This document shows, one piece after another, positions 1 to 10,116 of a stretch of DNA of 64,000 bases. Numbering within the stretch: the stretch's first letter is position 1; every line of letters starts with the position of its first letter. The stretch lies in assembly GCA_037039685.1 (NCBI GenBank), contig JAWNGF010000004.1:4464001-4528000 (forward strand). The letters run 5' to 3'. This DNA is from Ceratobasidium sp. AG-K. Lineage: Eukaryota > Basidiomycota > Agaricomycetes > Cantharellales > Ceratobasidiaceae. The notes under the pieces are model-generated. The model was not told where the DNA came from. It saw only the letters and a list, made by a program, of their open reading frames with translations, and made no database searches. A program made the position numbers and the translations under genes.

Positions 1-4
1 CTTT

Positions 5-1162
5 TTGGTCGGACAAGACGTAACACGCCTTCGAAATGAGGTTGCCAACACTCAAGGACTTGTAAACAATGTACGCGAAGAACTCAACACCACCAGACAA
101 GGGCAACTCGAGTGGAACGAGGCAGTAACTCAAGGACTGGAAAATTTACGACAAGAAGGAACCTCCTTCACTACCAAAATCACGGAACTTCAAGAAGCTA
201 TCAACAATATGCGAGAAGAAATCGACGAAACTTCCCTACACGGGATTCCGTCCAGGCGATCAAATTCTCCACCACATCCAGACGCGGAATCTACCAGGAT
301 AGACGAATTAGAATTAAGAATCCAACGGCTAACCAAGAACCCAAACATCGGTAACGGACCACGTCGTCCCAAAGTGACTCGTCCAGAAGCCTTTGACGGA
401 AAAAAGGGAGAGGGTGCCGAAATGTTCATCACACAAATGGAAAGCTACTTTGTACGTCTAGGCGATCAATACACTTCCAGCAAAGAAAGGATCCGCGAAG
501 CCCTAGCAAACTTCAAATCCAAGAACAAGGCCGCCACTCACTGGGCACAAGTACTCTTGCGATTGCTTAACCAAGGGGAGAACAACCAAAATCTCATCTC
601 ATGGGAAAGCTTCAAGACACACTTCATGGAGCAGTTCAGCAACCCCAACAAGAAAGCTAAAGCCGAAATCGATATCCGGAAGTGCAAGCAAAACAATTCG
701 GTAGCAAACTATGCTTCTGAGTTCCGTTACTTATTGGTCGACATCAACTGGGGACAAGAAGCTCTAATCAACCAATTCAAAGAAGGATTGAAGCCTGAAG
801 TGAAAACCGAACTAGCTCGATTTGAATTGACCCTGATCAATGAAGATGGGACAGAACGAGAGCTTTCCCTTGACCGGTGGATCTCAATCGCAATCTCCAT
901 TGACCAGAAATTGCAACAAATCAAGTCCTTGACAGGAAAGAAGACAGCCCAACCAACCACCAGCGGACAATCCTCTACAAAGCGGCTGCCTGACAAAGTA
1001 TACAAAGCAAGGATAGCAACCAACCGCTGCCTGAAGTGCGGACAAGAAGGACACCGCTCATTCAAATGCCCGTCCAAGGAATGGATAACAACGGAACCTA
1101 GTGTTAAAGGAAGGGAAGCAACAATCGTAGAAGACTCGGGAAAAGAAGGGGTCTCCCTCTAA
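5..1162 (+). CDS. Gag polyprotein of element A1 (N-terminus outside window)
   Basis: C-terminal 385 residues of Gag, which forms the virus-like particle and binds the element RNA. A coiled-coil-like N-terminal part is followed by a retrotransposon-gag capsid region around residues 115-290, and a CCHC zinc knuckle (CLKCGQEGHRSFKC) near residue 345. The frame is open at the left edge, and A2 shows about 270 further residues upstream, so position 5 is not the true start. It ends with TAA at 1160-1162 in frame 2, overlapping pol in the -1 frame. No internal stops. Confidence 0.9.
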   Translation: MVGQDVTRLRNEVANTQGLVNNVREELNTTRQGQLEWNEAVTQGLENLRQEGTSFTTKITELQEAINNMREEIDETSLHGIPSRRSNSPPHPDAESTRIDELELRIQRLTKNPNIGNGPRRPKVTRPEAFDGKKGEGAEMFITQMESYFVRLGDQYTSSKERIREALANFKSKNKAATHWAQVLLRLLNQGENNQNLISWESFKTHFMEQFSNPNKKAKAEIDIRKCKQNNSVANYASEFRYLLVDINWGQEALINQFKEGLKPEVKTELARFELTLINEDGTERELSLDRWISIAISIDQKLQQIKSLTGKKTAQPTTSGQSSTKRLPDKVYKARIATNRCLKCGQEGHRSFKCPSKEWITTEPSVKGREATIVEDSGKEGVSL

Positions 1163-1812
1163 CTGTGTGTGGAGAGACCAAGAAACCGGCAACGGAAACA
1201 ATGTACTTTAGAGCGACAAATGAATCTACCATTGTTTACACGAACGTTACCGGAATCACAGAACCTATCCCAACCCTCATCGATTCTGGAGCATCAAAGA
1301 ACTTCCTGGACATTTTGTGGGCTCGGTCCAACAACATTCCACTCATAGAACTCTCCACTCCTAGAAGAGTAATTGGTATCCAGGGGAAAGAACTCTTTCA
1401 CCAAATACGTTTCAAAGCAAAGCTGGAACTAGAAATAGAAGGAAGATCCTTCAAACAAATCTTCTTCGCTATGCCCACTGGAGAAACTAAACTTATCCTA
1501 GGATTAGAATGGTTAGAAGAATCGAACCCTGTCATTGATTGGAAGACAAAGCACATATCATGGCGGGCAGAAGCCATTCAAGCAAGGACGGCCTCAATAG
1601 ACGACCTGCCCGAAGAATTCAAGGAATTTGCCGACGTCTTTAGCGAAGAAAAATTCAAGAGAATCCCAGATCACCGCCCATACGACTGTGCCATCGACTT
1701 CAAGGAAGGAGCTGAACTTCCGAAGCCAGCCAGACCTATCCCACTCTCTCCAGCAGAGTCAATCGCACTGAGAGAATACTTGGATGAAGAAATCGCAGCG
1801 GGGAAAATTTGA
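1108..1812 (+). CDS. Aspartic protease region of Pol, element A1
   Basis: Start of Pol reached by -1 frameshift, not by its own start codon (1165 is only GTG). The retropepsin active site DSGAS follows LIDSGASKNF, and the second conserved segment LILGLEWL lies downstream, typical of Ty3-type proteases that cleave Gag and Pol. The segment then runs into the linker before RT and stops at TGA 1810-1812, where related chromoviruses have Arg; a CGA to TGA transition at a CpG explains it. A2 carries the same TGA at the same place. Confidence 0.85.
   Translation, partial: RKGSNNRRRLGKRRGLPLTVCGETKKPATETMYFRATNESTIVYTNVTGITEPIPTLIDSGASKNFLDILWARSNNIPLIELSTPRRVIGIQGKELFHQIRFKAKLELEIEGRSFKQIFFAMPTGETKLILGLEWLEESNPVIDWKTKHISWRAEAIQARTASIDDLPEEFKEFADVFSEEKFKRIPDHRPYDCAIDFKEGAELPKPARPIPLSPAESIALREYLDEEIAAGKI
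1138..1144 (+). promoter_or_regulatory. Programmed -1 frameshift heptamer GGGAAAA (A1)
   Basis: Read in the Gag frame the heptamer is G GGA AAA, which fits the X XXY YYZ slippery consensus. Gag is in frame 2 and pol in frame 1, a -1 shift. The pol frame is open from 1108, after a TAA at 1105-1107, so the shift must occur in the overlap 1108-1162. The Gag stop lies 15 nt downstream of the heptamer. The same heptamer sits at the same place in A2, B1, B2, C1 and C3. Confidence 0.8.
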
Positions 1813-4800
1813 CCAAGCAAATCACCCATTGCATCACCTTGCTTCTTTGTCAAAAAACCGATCGATCCCAAGAATCCAGGGGCAGTTTGGCAACTACGAC
1901 TTGTTCAAGATCTTAGAGGAGTAAACGCCATCACGAAGGATGACAGATTCCCAATGCCCCTAATGGAAGACCTCTTGGATAAGATCAAGGACGCAAAAAT
2001 TTTCTCCAAGATCGATTTACGCATGGGTTTCAACAATATCAGAATCAAGGAAGGAGACGAATGGAAGACAGCCTTCAGAACAAAAGAAGGACTGTTCGAA
2101 TATGTTGTCATGCCCTTTGGACTAAAAAACGCGCCCGCCATCTTCCAAAGATACATGAATCACATTTTCCATGATCTTATCGACGTATGTGTCATTGTTT
2201 ACATTGACGACATCCTGGTCTTCTCCAAGAACAGAAGCCAACATACCATGGATGTCAGAAGGGTACTGAAGATCTTACTGGAGGAGAATCTTTTCGCTAA
2301 GCTTTCAAAGTGCGAATTCTTTGTCACCAAGTTAACATATACTGGACTTGGAATCAGCGACACGGGTATCTCTATGGAAGAAGAAAAAGTCAAAGCAATA
2401 AAGGAGTGGAAGGAACCAAAAACAGTCAAACAAGTCCAAGCATTCTTAGGATTCGCGAATTTTTACCAAAGATTTGTACCAAATTTCAGCCGATTAGCGA
2501 AACCCCTAACAACCTTAACAAGAAAGGAGAACAAGTGGGAATGGGGAAACAATCAGCAGGAAGCGTTTGAAGCCTTAAAAACGGAAATCAGCAAGGAACC
2601 CACTCTACGCCATCTGAACCCTGACAAGCCCTTCTTCTTGGAAACAGACGCAAGTGGAGTAGCAATGGGAGCAATCCTGTCCCAAAGGCAAGATGATGGC
2701 TACCTACACCCTATTGCTTTCCTTTCAAAGTCTTTTAACGAGGCCCAGCTAAACTACGACGTCCACGATAAGGAACTCATGGCAATCATTGAAGCCTTAA
2801 CACATTGGAGACTATACCTAGAAGGAACAAGAGACCCCATCACCATCTACACCGATCATAGGAACCTACAGTTCTGGAAGGAAGCAAGAACTTTCAACCG
2901 TCGACACGCAAGATGGCATCAATTGCTTGCTTCCTATAACTTTGATATCATATACCGCCCTGGAATCCTGTCTTCTAAACCGGACCTATTGTCTAGACGA
3001 TCCGACCATGAAGATACTCCCACGCCTGAACAAGTTATGATATCTGTTGAAAGGTTCAAAGGATTTATGGGACAAGTAGACACAAACATCATAGAGACTA
3101 TCAAAGAAGCTCAGGAAACAGATGAAGGACTAGCACGAATCAAAGAGATCTGTAAATCGAGGGAAACGTTGCCGAAGACCCTACAACACAGCGCGAAAGA
3201 TTATGATTTCAAGGAGGGACTATTATGGTTCAAGGGAAGGATCTACGTGCCAGAAGATAAGGAATCCAGACTAGCCATCATGCGAATTCATCACGACTCA
3301 AAAATCGCAGGACATCCAGGACAGGCTAGAACACTGGAACTAATATCAAGAAGATACTTCTGGCCAGGAATGAAGCAAGGCATAAACAGATATGTGGAAT
3401 CATGCGAAACCTGCCAACGGACAAAGGGATCGAAGTCGATAGTCCCGATCAAGCCTCTGGAAATTCCAAAAGGACCATGGGAGGACATAGCGTTCGACTT
3501 CGTAGTAAAATTACCAAAATCCAGGGGATCAGATAGCATCTTAGTAGTGGTGGACCGATTCTCAAGAATGGCGCACTTCATACCCTGCAAAGAATCTCAC
3601 ACGGCAAGCGACCTTGCAAATCTTTTCATCACAAATGTTTGGAAACTACACGGTTTTCCAAAAAGCACGATCTCAGACCGAGGGACTACTTTCAATTCCA
3701 AACTTATGCAAGCCATTTATGAGCAAATTGGAACGAACCCGGGTTTCAGTACTGCCTACCACCCCCAAACAGATGGAATAACGGAAAGAATCAATCAATG
3801 GATGGAGGGCTGGCTACGATCGTTTGTCAACTACCGGCAGGATGATTGGGCGGACTTGTTACCAATTGCGGAATTCAGCTATAATCTACAGAAGCACCGC
3901 GTAACGGGTAGTTCTCCTTTTGAAATTGTCTACGGAAGGGAACCACTGTGGAACATCTCAACCGAAGAATCAGCGGTTCCAGAAGCAAACAACATCACAG
4001 GAAAATGGCGTAAAATCCGGGACGAAGCAATTGCGTCAATGGAAACCCAAAGACTCCCAGAAGAAGCGCCGAAGAACGAGTACCAAGAAGGAGATCTAGT
4101 TTGGCTGCTAGGAAAGAACATCCAAACAAGAAGACCTTCAAAGAAACTGGATAACAAAAAGCACGGACCATTTGTTGTGAAGCGACAGATAGGGTCACAC
4201 GCTTATGAGCTTGATTTGCCGGCAACAATGAGGGTGCACCCTGTTTTCCACATCGATCTGCTCAGCCCTTACAAGGGAGACACTGAATTCAGCCGTAACC
4301 AACCCCGTCCACCGCCAATCATAACAGAGGAAGGAGAAGAAGAATACGAAGTAGAAAAGATTTTGGACTGGAAGGAGACAAAGGATGGTCTTTTTTACAG
4401 GGTCAGATGGAAGGGTTATGGAAGTGAAGAAGACACAGAACAAAGGGCGGAAGATTTTGGCCACCTTTCAAGGATCATCAAGGACCTTCTACGCCGACAC
4501 CCCGAGGCTCCCACGCCATCCAACTACGTTCCAGGGAAGATAAAAGGCAGAAGGGGCAAAACCAATAGCGACATCTGCAAAACTTGCTACTACTCCAAGA
4601 ATCACCACCAACTCTACGCTCTAAATCTTTACTGCCCTCTACGATGCCTGCCGTCACCCGCTCCGCCATCGCCAACAACCTCACCCGCGTCCTCGAAGGA
4701 CCTGCCTTCGCCACGGCAAGGATCCTCGACTCCGGAGCCACCCTCTATGTTTTCAAGAGGTCGCAACAAGGCTCTGGAAGAATGCACTTCAGGGCCTCGG

Positions 4801-5079
4801 ACGATATCCTCCACTCAGACCTGGGGGAATTCCAGTGGGTCGGGAAAAAATAGCCAACACGCATGCAGCTCCTACGAAAGGACATATTCGTCTGTTGAGG
4901 ATGCGCCGCTTTCCAGGTCTCGGAGGTCGTCCTCCTCTCCACCCACATGCTCGGGGTGGTTGAATGGGGACAAGAAGGAGCGTATTCGAGCGAATGGGTG
5001 CCTGGGTACGACGGAAGGCAGCCAACGCTCTGACCTAGATGGAACGACGCTTGGGACGCCAACTACGAGAAGGACCTGA
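1813..5079 (+). CDS. RT-RNase H-integrase-chromodomain part of Pol, A1
   Basis: Same frame as the protease, open after the TGA. RT catalytic motif YIDD lies near 2210 and RNase H (FLETDASGVAMGAILSQ) near 2635. Integrase shows an HHCC finger (about 3290-3420) and a DDE core including SDRGTTFNS and QTDGITERINQ. A GPY/F region precedes a chromodomain (EYEVEKILDW, RVRWKGYG) around 4345-4500. The third aromatic cage residue is replaced by an EEDTEQ stretch. The frame stays open as a Ser/Pro/Thr-rich tail to 5079, overlapping ORF3. Function: cDNA synthesis and chromatin-targeted integration. Confidence 0.9.
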   Translation, partial: PSKSPIASPCFFVKKPIDPKNPGAVWQLRLVQDLRGVNAITKDDRFPMPLMEDLLDKIKDAKIFSKIDLRMGFNNIRIKEGDEWKTAFRTKEGLFEYVVMPFGLKNAPAIFQRYMNHIFHDLIDVCVIVYIDDILVFSKNRSQHTMDVRRVLKILLEENLFAKLSKCEFFVTKLTYTGLGISDTGISMEEEKVKAIKEWKEPKTVKQVQAFLGFANFYQRFVPNFSRLAKPLTTLTRKENKWEWGNNQQEAFEALKTEISKEPTLRHLNPDKPFFLETDASGVAMGAILSQRQDDGYLHPIAFLSKSFNEAQLNYDVHDKELMAIIEALTHWRLYLEGTRDPITIYTDHRNLQFWKEARTFNRRHARWHQLLASYNFDIIYRPGILSSKPDLLSRRSDHEDTPTPEQVMISVERFKGFMGQVDTNIIETIKEAQETDEGLARIKEICKSRETLPKTLQHSAKDYDFKEGLLWFKGRIYVPEDKESRLAIMRIHHDSKIAGHPGQARTLELISRRYFWPGMKQGINRYVESCETCQRTKGSKSIVPIKPLEIPKGPWEDIAFDFVVKLPKSRGSDSILVVVDRFSRMAHFIPCKESHTASDLANLFITNVWKLHGFPKSTISDRGTTFNSKLMQAIYEQIGTNPGFSTAYHPQTDGITERINQWMEGWLRSFVNYRQDDWADLLPIAEFSYNLQKHRVTGSSPFEIVYGREPLWNISTEESAVPEANNITGKWRKIRDEAIASMETQRLPEEAPKNEYQEGDLVWLLGKNIQTRRPSKKLDNKKHGPFVVKRQIGSHAYELDLPATMRVHPVFHIDLLSPYKGDTEFSRNQPRPPPIITEEGEEEYEVEKILDWKETKDGLFYRVRWKGYGSEEDTEQRAEDFGHLSRIIKDLLRRHPEAPTPSNYVPGKIKGRRGKTNSDICKTCYYSKNHHQLYALNLYCPLRCLPSPAPPSPTTSPASSKDLPSPRQGSSTPEPPSMFSRGRNKALEECTSGPRTISSTQTWGNSSGSGKNSQHACSSYERTYSSVEDAPLSRSRRSSSSPPTCSGWLNGDKKERIRANGCLGTTEGSQRSDLDGTTLGTPTTRRT

Positions 5080-5408
5080 GCGACTGGAGGATGGAGAGGG
5101 GCAGGTACCAGAAGGAGAAGATCGATTGGGAGCCTTACTGGTGGAAGAAGGAGGAGACTGACGTGTCGGCATGGAAGGAGGCAGAGCCCGACGTGCGCCA
5201 GTGGGATGGAGAATTCGTGGAGGCCCAGAAGAGGATTTTGGACTGGGCCAAGGCGGACTGGACAAAGGAGGAGACCTGGGAGGAATGGGAGAAATTCTCG
5301 GACGAACCAGGCAATACGGTCTTCAATCCCATTGACCTGACCTTGGAGGAGGACGAGGGACTGGAGGAGTACATGCTTGCAAAAGGCAAGGATTGTGGGA
5401 TCCAGTAG
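4644..5408 (+). pseudogene. Accessory ORF3 of family A (A1 copy, three stops)
   Basis: A 254-codon frame starting ATG-CCT (MPAVTRS), in the -1 frame relative to Pol and overlapping its open tail for about 435 nt. It contains an ILDSGATLYVF segment, a Trp-rich charged middle and a C-terminal NPIDLTLEEDEG stretch that resembles a SUMO-interaction motif. Premature TAG (4851-4853) and two TGA codons (near 4908 and 5031) break it. A2 has the same 254-codon length with no indel and similar amino acids, so this was once a selected protein. I do not recognise the family; function unknown. Confidence 0.7.
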
Positions 5409-5439
5409 AGCCCATCCAGGTCCCCTAGACGGTCTCTTA

Positions 5440-5450
5440 GGGGGGAGTAA
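5440..5450 (+). promoter_or_regulatory. Polypurine tract of A1
   Basis: A G-run followed by AGTAA lies directly against the LTR start TGTCGT. This is the usual place and composition of the plus-strand primer. A2 has the same tract before its 3' LTR. Confidence 0.8.
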
Positions 5451-5907
5451 TGTCGTGAGCTAGCTCACTCCATTGGACTCGCCTGTTGTCTTGCCCGCCT
5501 GCTCCTGTCTCTTGTGTTGTGTTTCTGTTTCCGTTCGCCGCGTTGCCACCTTCTTGTGGTTATTCTGTTACATTGTGTAACGCGGCTGTGCTTTGTACGA
5601 GTCATGTCTGTTCATACAGCATGACTCACTTGGACACTCCTGACTGGCTGTTCTGTGTGACTCGTGTGGCTGCGCCTTGTATGACTCGGCCACGTTCTGA
5701 ATATATATAGAGGACCAACAAGCCTGGAAACCCCAGCTTGTTTTGTCTCGTCAAAACATTCCCTCTGAGTGACACTTAGAACCACCCCTACCCTCAAGAG
5801 CCTACAGACACTTAAGTGCGTTGCGGTTCAAGAGGTCACTTAGGTCTTAGTGCCGTCCACTCTCCATCGCGGCTTGTCTCATAGCCACTTAGAAGAAGCT
5901 TACGACA
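5451..5907 (+). repeat. 3' LTR of A1 (457 bp)
   Basis: Starts TGTCGT and ends ACGACA, a perfect short terminal inverted repeat. Exactly 457 bp, as in the A2 LTRs. It contains a TATATATA box at 5702-5709, and 33 nt after its start the 12-mer AGCTTGTTTTGT (5735-5746), which matches the A2 primer-binding site in reverse complement, so transcription probably begins there. No host gene is seen to depend on it. Confidence 0.92.
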
Positions 5908-6573
5908 CTTAGCGCCAAGGTTAAGCGCCAGCACCTTGCCTTTGCCCGGGCACACCAGCATTGGACTATTGTGGACTGGATGCGAGTGCTCTGGTCAGAT
6001 GAGACCAAAGTTAATCGTCTTGGGTCAGATGGAATTCGGTGGGTGTGCGTCCGGGACGAGGATCAGCTCAATGGTCGGTTGGTCGTTGAGACCAGGAACT
6101 TCGGGGGCGGCTCCTTGATGTTCTGGGGCTGTATGGGGTACGCGGGGACTGGCCACAGCTGCAGGCTAGATAGGACACTGAACAAGGAACTCTACCTGCA
6201 AATCCTGGGCAATGAGATGACTCGAAGCCTGGAGCTTTTGGGGCTAGAGCCGGGCAAGATGGTATTTCAGCATGATAATGCACCTGCTCACCAGGCCAAG
6301 GTCTGCCTTAAATGGCTCAATGATGAAGGAATCGAGGTTATGGGATGGCCCTCTAACTCACCAGATCTTAACCCAATCAAAAATCTATGGGCCGAGCTCA
6401 AGCGACGTCTGGGTACCTACGAGCACTCCCCCGAAAGCATCCATGAGCTCTGGGACTGGGTTCAGACTCAATGGGACGAAATTGGGCCGGACTATTGTCA
6501 GAGACTAGTAGAGAGTATGCCCAGACGGATGGCAATGGTCTTGAAGAACAAGGGCGGTTCAATCAAGTATTGA
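5908..6573 (+). pseudogene. Tc1-like (DD34E) transposase, catalytic half only
   Basis: The frame begins directly at the A1 LTR junction. RNase H-fold transposase motifs are clear: AFARAHQHW, WSDETKVNRLGSDG (first Asp), HDNAPAH (second Asp), and SPDLNPIKNLWAELK. Exactly 34 residues after the second Asp, where the catalytic Glu belongs, there is Lys (AAA), a likely G-to-A change. The N-terminal HTH DNA-binding half is missing and should lie left of A1, outside the window. The remaining protein is expected to be inactive. No terminal inverted repeat was recognised in 6574-6813. Confidence 0.88.
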
Positions 6574-6813
6574 CTTGTTTGGGTTTTGAGACGTCATGAA
6601 ACCTGTCATATAGACCCCTATGTTGTTTCTTGCATGGCTTGACTGTTTTTTATGTGACTGGTTTGTTTAGATATGCGTTCCATAGTACGGAAGCCGGGCT
6701 TTCTACTGTATATATTTCTATATTTTTACAATCATCCGTTGCTGACTTATAATATGAACTCTGCTGAAACACGTGTCATTTAAAACCTTTTGTGGGTAAC
6801 TGTATAGCAAGAA

Positions 6814-9254
6814 ATGACCTTCCTTATGAAAGATGGCACCGAAAAGTCATACTTCATGAAACGGCCGTGGGGAGATAAATATGGAAAACATACTCGACTT
6901 ACTCAGGACAAAGATGCAGAAGAGCAGCCAGACTCAGCTTATCGGGCTCCCTGGGAAGGTGGTGGAGGTGGCGGTAAAAGTCGTGGTAAAGGTTCATGGA
7001 ATCAACGAGGGCAGGCGAGGGACGAGGTCCCCGACTCCTTGGACGTGATTTATCCGACCAACGCCGAGTCGACCGGTTTTAACCAAGCCCACTAGATCGA
7101 TATGGACGAGGTACATGAGATCTCATTGTACGGACAGGAGGACGCTGCCTGGGCCGAACTCAAGCGAGACTTGTTTATCCTCCGGTTACTTGAAGACCAA
7201 GGTTCGCTTTGTGGTCCCGAATACAAAGATTGCGAGTTTATTAGGCGCGTCTGGTTTCCTACACCAGCACAAAAGGCAACAGGCGAGGGTCGGAGGAAGA
7301 ATAACGAGCCCCAGGAGAATAAGCAACAGCATGACTGGATGGATGACAGCTGGGGTGACGACACGGACAAAGAAGAAGCTACGCTCAAGAATAATGCCCT
7401 CATCCTAAACCTTGTGGATAACGATACAGAGGACGAGGACCTTGGCCATGATTTGAAACTCAATCAGATTTTGCCGAGATTGGCAAAAAAGACAAATGAG
7501 TCTCAGCTCAGGGTCATTGGCCGCGTGACTGCTCCTCCAAATCCAACCGGCCGCACATGGGCCACATTGGTACATGGACCTCCAGGAACTGGAAAAACAA
7601 CCACCATAATAGGGGCGGCCGCTCGCCTGGTCGACGCCGGAGAGCCCATGTGGATCGTAGCTCAAAGTAACGTTGGGATTCGGAACGTAGCTGTTGGTCT
7701 TGCAAAGCATGAGGACATCAATTTTGTCCTACTCGTCGCAAAAGACTTTTATATTTGGAAGTGAGTTTTAACTTCCTGATTACTCTGGACTAAAAACCGA
7801 AGAATTATAAAAATAGGCAAGACAAGCTTTATCAACAATTGAAGTCGGTCCTGATACCAACAGCTCAGCTGAAGCTTGAGAGCCAACGCAAGCGCGTACA
7901 CTCGAGCAAGTTAATCTCGTGTACCCTTTCATCACTCTCAAGCCAGTTGATCGAGAAGTTTGAAGTCTTCAACCACGTACCACTTCGAAATCTGATCATT
8001 GATGAAGCTTCACAGATTGACATGACGAGCGAGTTCATGGTAAGTTACTGGCTATCTCTTTGTCTGATTGTTCTGCTTATTATTTTGAAGCACTTGTTTT
8101 TCAATCACTGGCACACCTTGAAAAATGTTTGCTGGTTTGGGGATCCGTTGCAGCGTGAGTCCTTTGCGGGCTTCGTTAATGCAGCTACTAATAGCATATA
8201 TTCGTAAAGTGCCGCCATACGGTTGCTCTGAGTGTAGGAAAATTGATGATATATTCAAAGTGGCGCATTTGAAGGCCAGTTACAAGCTTTTGAACGTTTC
8301 CTGTTAGTCATCTGTGAGTTAAATCGTTCTTAGAACCGTTCGTTGATTCCTGCGACTCCCTAGTCCGCCTGCCAGTACCAATCGCAAACTACATATCCAA
8401 GGCCGTTTACGAAGGAGCACTAGAGGCAGATCCCAACAAGGATGTAAAAAATCCTGTCGATGCAGTTTTGTTTGTTGATGTACCCGAGGGGGTAGAAAGG
8501 AGGGAAGAAAACGGTACTAGCTACATGGTAAGTTTCAATCGCTACTTGAGGTTCCTGATGTCGGCAAAATACTCCATCCGAAATACCGTACGATCTGACT
8601 CGTTGGTCCACTAATTCAGAACGACGCGGAGGCTGATTTGGTAGTCAAGATTGTTCAACTATATTACGACAGCGAAGCAGACAGAGGAAACACTGAGAGA
8701 TTTGCCGTCATAACCCCTTACGAAGCGCAGCGCACGCTACTCAATCGGAAGCTGAAAGAAGGTGGTATCGACAGGGCAGCATTTAACGTCGACAGTTATC
8801 AGGTGAGTGACCATTTGATCAGCCGATTTGGTGGGTCAGCTGACTACTGCTGATTGCACAGGGAAGCGAAGCGGACTACATTATCACAACAATGACCAAG
8901 ACAACATTCTCGAGTTTCTTGAGCTCCATTAACCGATTGAATGTCCTCATTACGCGATGTCAGAGGGGACTCATTGTACTAACCCAGAAGGATTTCATCC
9001 TAAGAACGGGTGGCCTACTTCGGGGTCTATGGTGGAACATGGAGTCACATAACATATGGGCGACGAGCGAGGACGTCAGGAATGGCCGAGTGAATTTGCC
9101 GGGTTCACCTGCCCCCAACAAGGGTGAGCCAACGGACAAGCAAGTGAGTGAATGTACTATCAAGTTAGTTCTCTTGGTTGAGTTTTCAAATTTCGTAGCC
9201 ATCAAAGCGAAACCTGCGTCCCTGAAGCATTCTGGAGAAATATTGTTCCCATAG
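6814..9254 (+). pseudogene. UPF1/NFX1-type SF1 RNA helicase, broken, several introns
   Basis: Superfamily 1 helicase motifs lie in order on the plus strand: Walker A GPPGTGKTT (near 7577), LIIDEASQID (near 8000), GDPLQ plus LPPYG split by an intron (8150-8215), a PVPIANYISKAVYEG region (near 8365), VDSYQ plus GSEADYI split by an intron (8800-8870), and RLNVLITR (near 8937). Introns have GTGAGT/GTAAG donors. A TAG at 7093-7095 separates a Gly-rich N-terminal part from the helicase body, and the expected reading around 8300-8340 is broken. This suggests a pseudogene, although sequence errors cannot be excluded. Homologues unwind RNA; the cellular role here is unknown. Confidence 0.75.
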
Positions 9255-9419
9255 TTGTACTGAGGTTACCATGTCTTGGATGCGAACTCAGTCGCTTCAG
9301 ATACATTGAAATACATACATATGAGTGTGCTAACGACTTGTCATTCTAACAGCATAAAAGAGTGTGTTATACGAGGACTTGAATAAAGAACTGCCTGAAA
9401 AGAGCCGTAACCAAGTGTT

Positions 9420-9780
9420 CCAATAGAACCAGGCCGAAGCTAACTCAGTAGATCAAATCGCCAAGCTTTAGTATAAAAATGTGAATGAAGCAGACGAAGA
9501 AAGGAGGAATTATGACTACGAGATTATTACGCCCTGTGAAGCACAGCATGATCTGGTGGCCAAGAAGATAAACGCCCGGCCGCTGAGATTCCAAAGCAGG
9601 TTTACAATGTCGATGGTTTCCAGGTAAAAGTGCATCGCGTACTACACTAACCTACTTACTCATACGAGTCATGTAAGGAAATGAGGCGGACTACATTGTT
9701 ATCACTTTGACCAAGACCAATTTCTCAAGCTTTTCGAGCTCAATCAACCGATGGAAGAAACGGTGCTCTCGATGTATGTA
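9420..9780 (+). pseudogene. Decayed second copy of helicase 3' exons
   Basis: Short broken matches to the upstream helicase: an EIITPCEAQ segment corresponding to VITPYEAQ, then GNEADYIVITLTKTNFSS corresponding to GSEADYIITTMTKTTFSS, then a truncated SINRW. Stops and frame changes are frequent. The order matches the final exons of the 6.8-9.25 kb gene, so this is a tandem partial duplicate rather than an independent gene. The flanking 9,255-9,419 and 9,781-10,116 hold nothing I recognise. Confidence 0.6.
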
Positions 9781-10116
9781 GGATTATGACCGACTTGAAT
9801 ATACAGTACGCTGGTATACATTTATCATCTTACACTGGTAGGCGAAATCTTGGTTTGCAACGCAAGTGACGTACTCAAGTAAGTGGTATGATTGCGCAGG
9901 TTACTCCGCTTAAATGTACTTCGGATTGTAGAGAACCGTGGTGGACACTACAGAGGACTCCGTATACGTTATCACTCAAATCCGTACGAGTTACTTTATG
10001 CTCAACCAGGCACACTTTCAATATCGAGGCGTTGGGAAGGACATGGGTCTTGAGCTCCAAGCAGCGAAATGACATCTATACACAGGGTAGGCCAGTGAAA
10101 ATGTAATTATGCGGGC

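Larger units (their letters stand above)
1..5907 (+). mobile_element. Ty3/gypsy chromovirus A1, 5' end outside window
   Basis: Order gag, protease, RT, RNase H, integrase, chromodomain, ORF3, PPT, 3' LTR, which is the Ty3/gypsy chromovirus order. The left end is cut by the window. The element is about 7.16 kb judging from sister copy A2 after its insertions are subtracted. It keeps many CpG sites and has one in-frame stop in pol, so it looks much younger than A2. Its 3' LTR abuts a Tc1-like transposase in mid-gene, so it inserted into that older transposon; the TSD cannot be checked because the left junction is outside. Confidence 0.93.

Noticed and set aside
1810..1812. TGA as a deliberate read-through stop between protease and RT
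   Set aside because: It recurs in A1 and A2, but the ancestral CGA is a CpG hot spot and other TGAs are scattered in pol; decay is the simpler explanation.
4584..4643. Upstream start for ORF3 at 4,584
   Set aside because: The first codon there is not ATG and the region is inside the pol coding tail; the ATG at 4,644 is conserved in A2 at 47,548.
6574..6813. Right terminal inverted repeat of the Tc1-like element
   Set aside because: No inverted partner is available in the window to define it.
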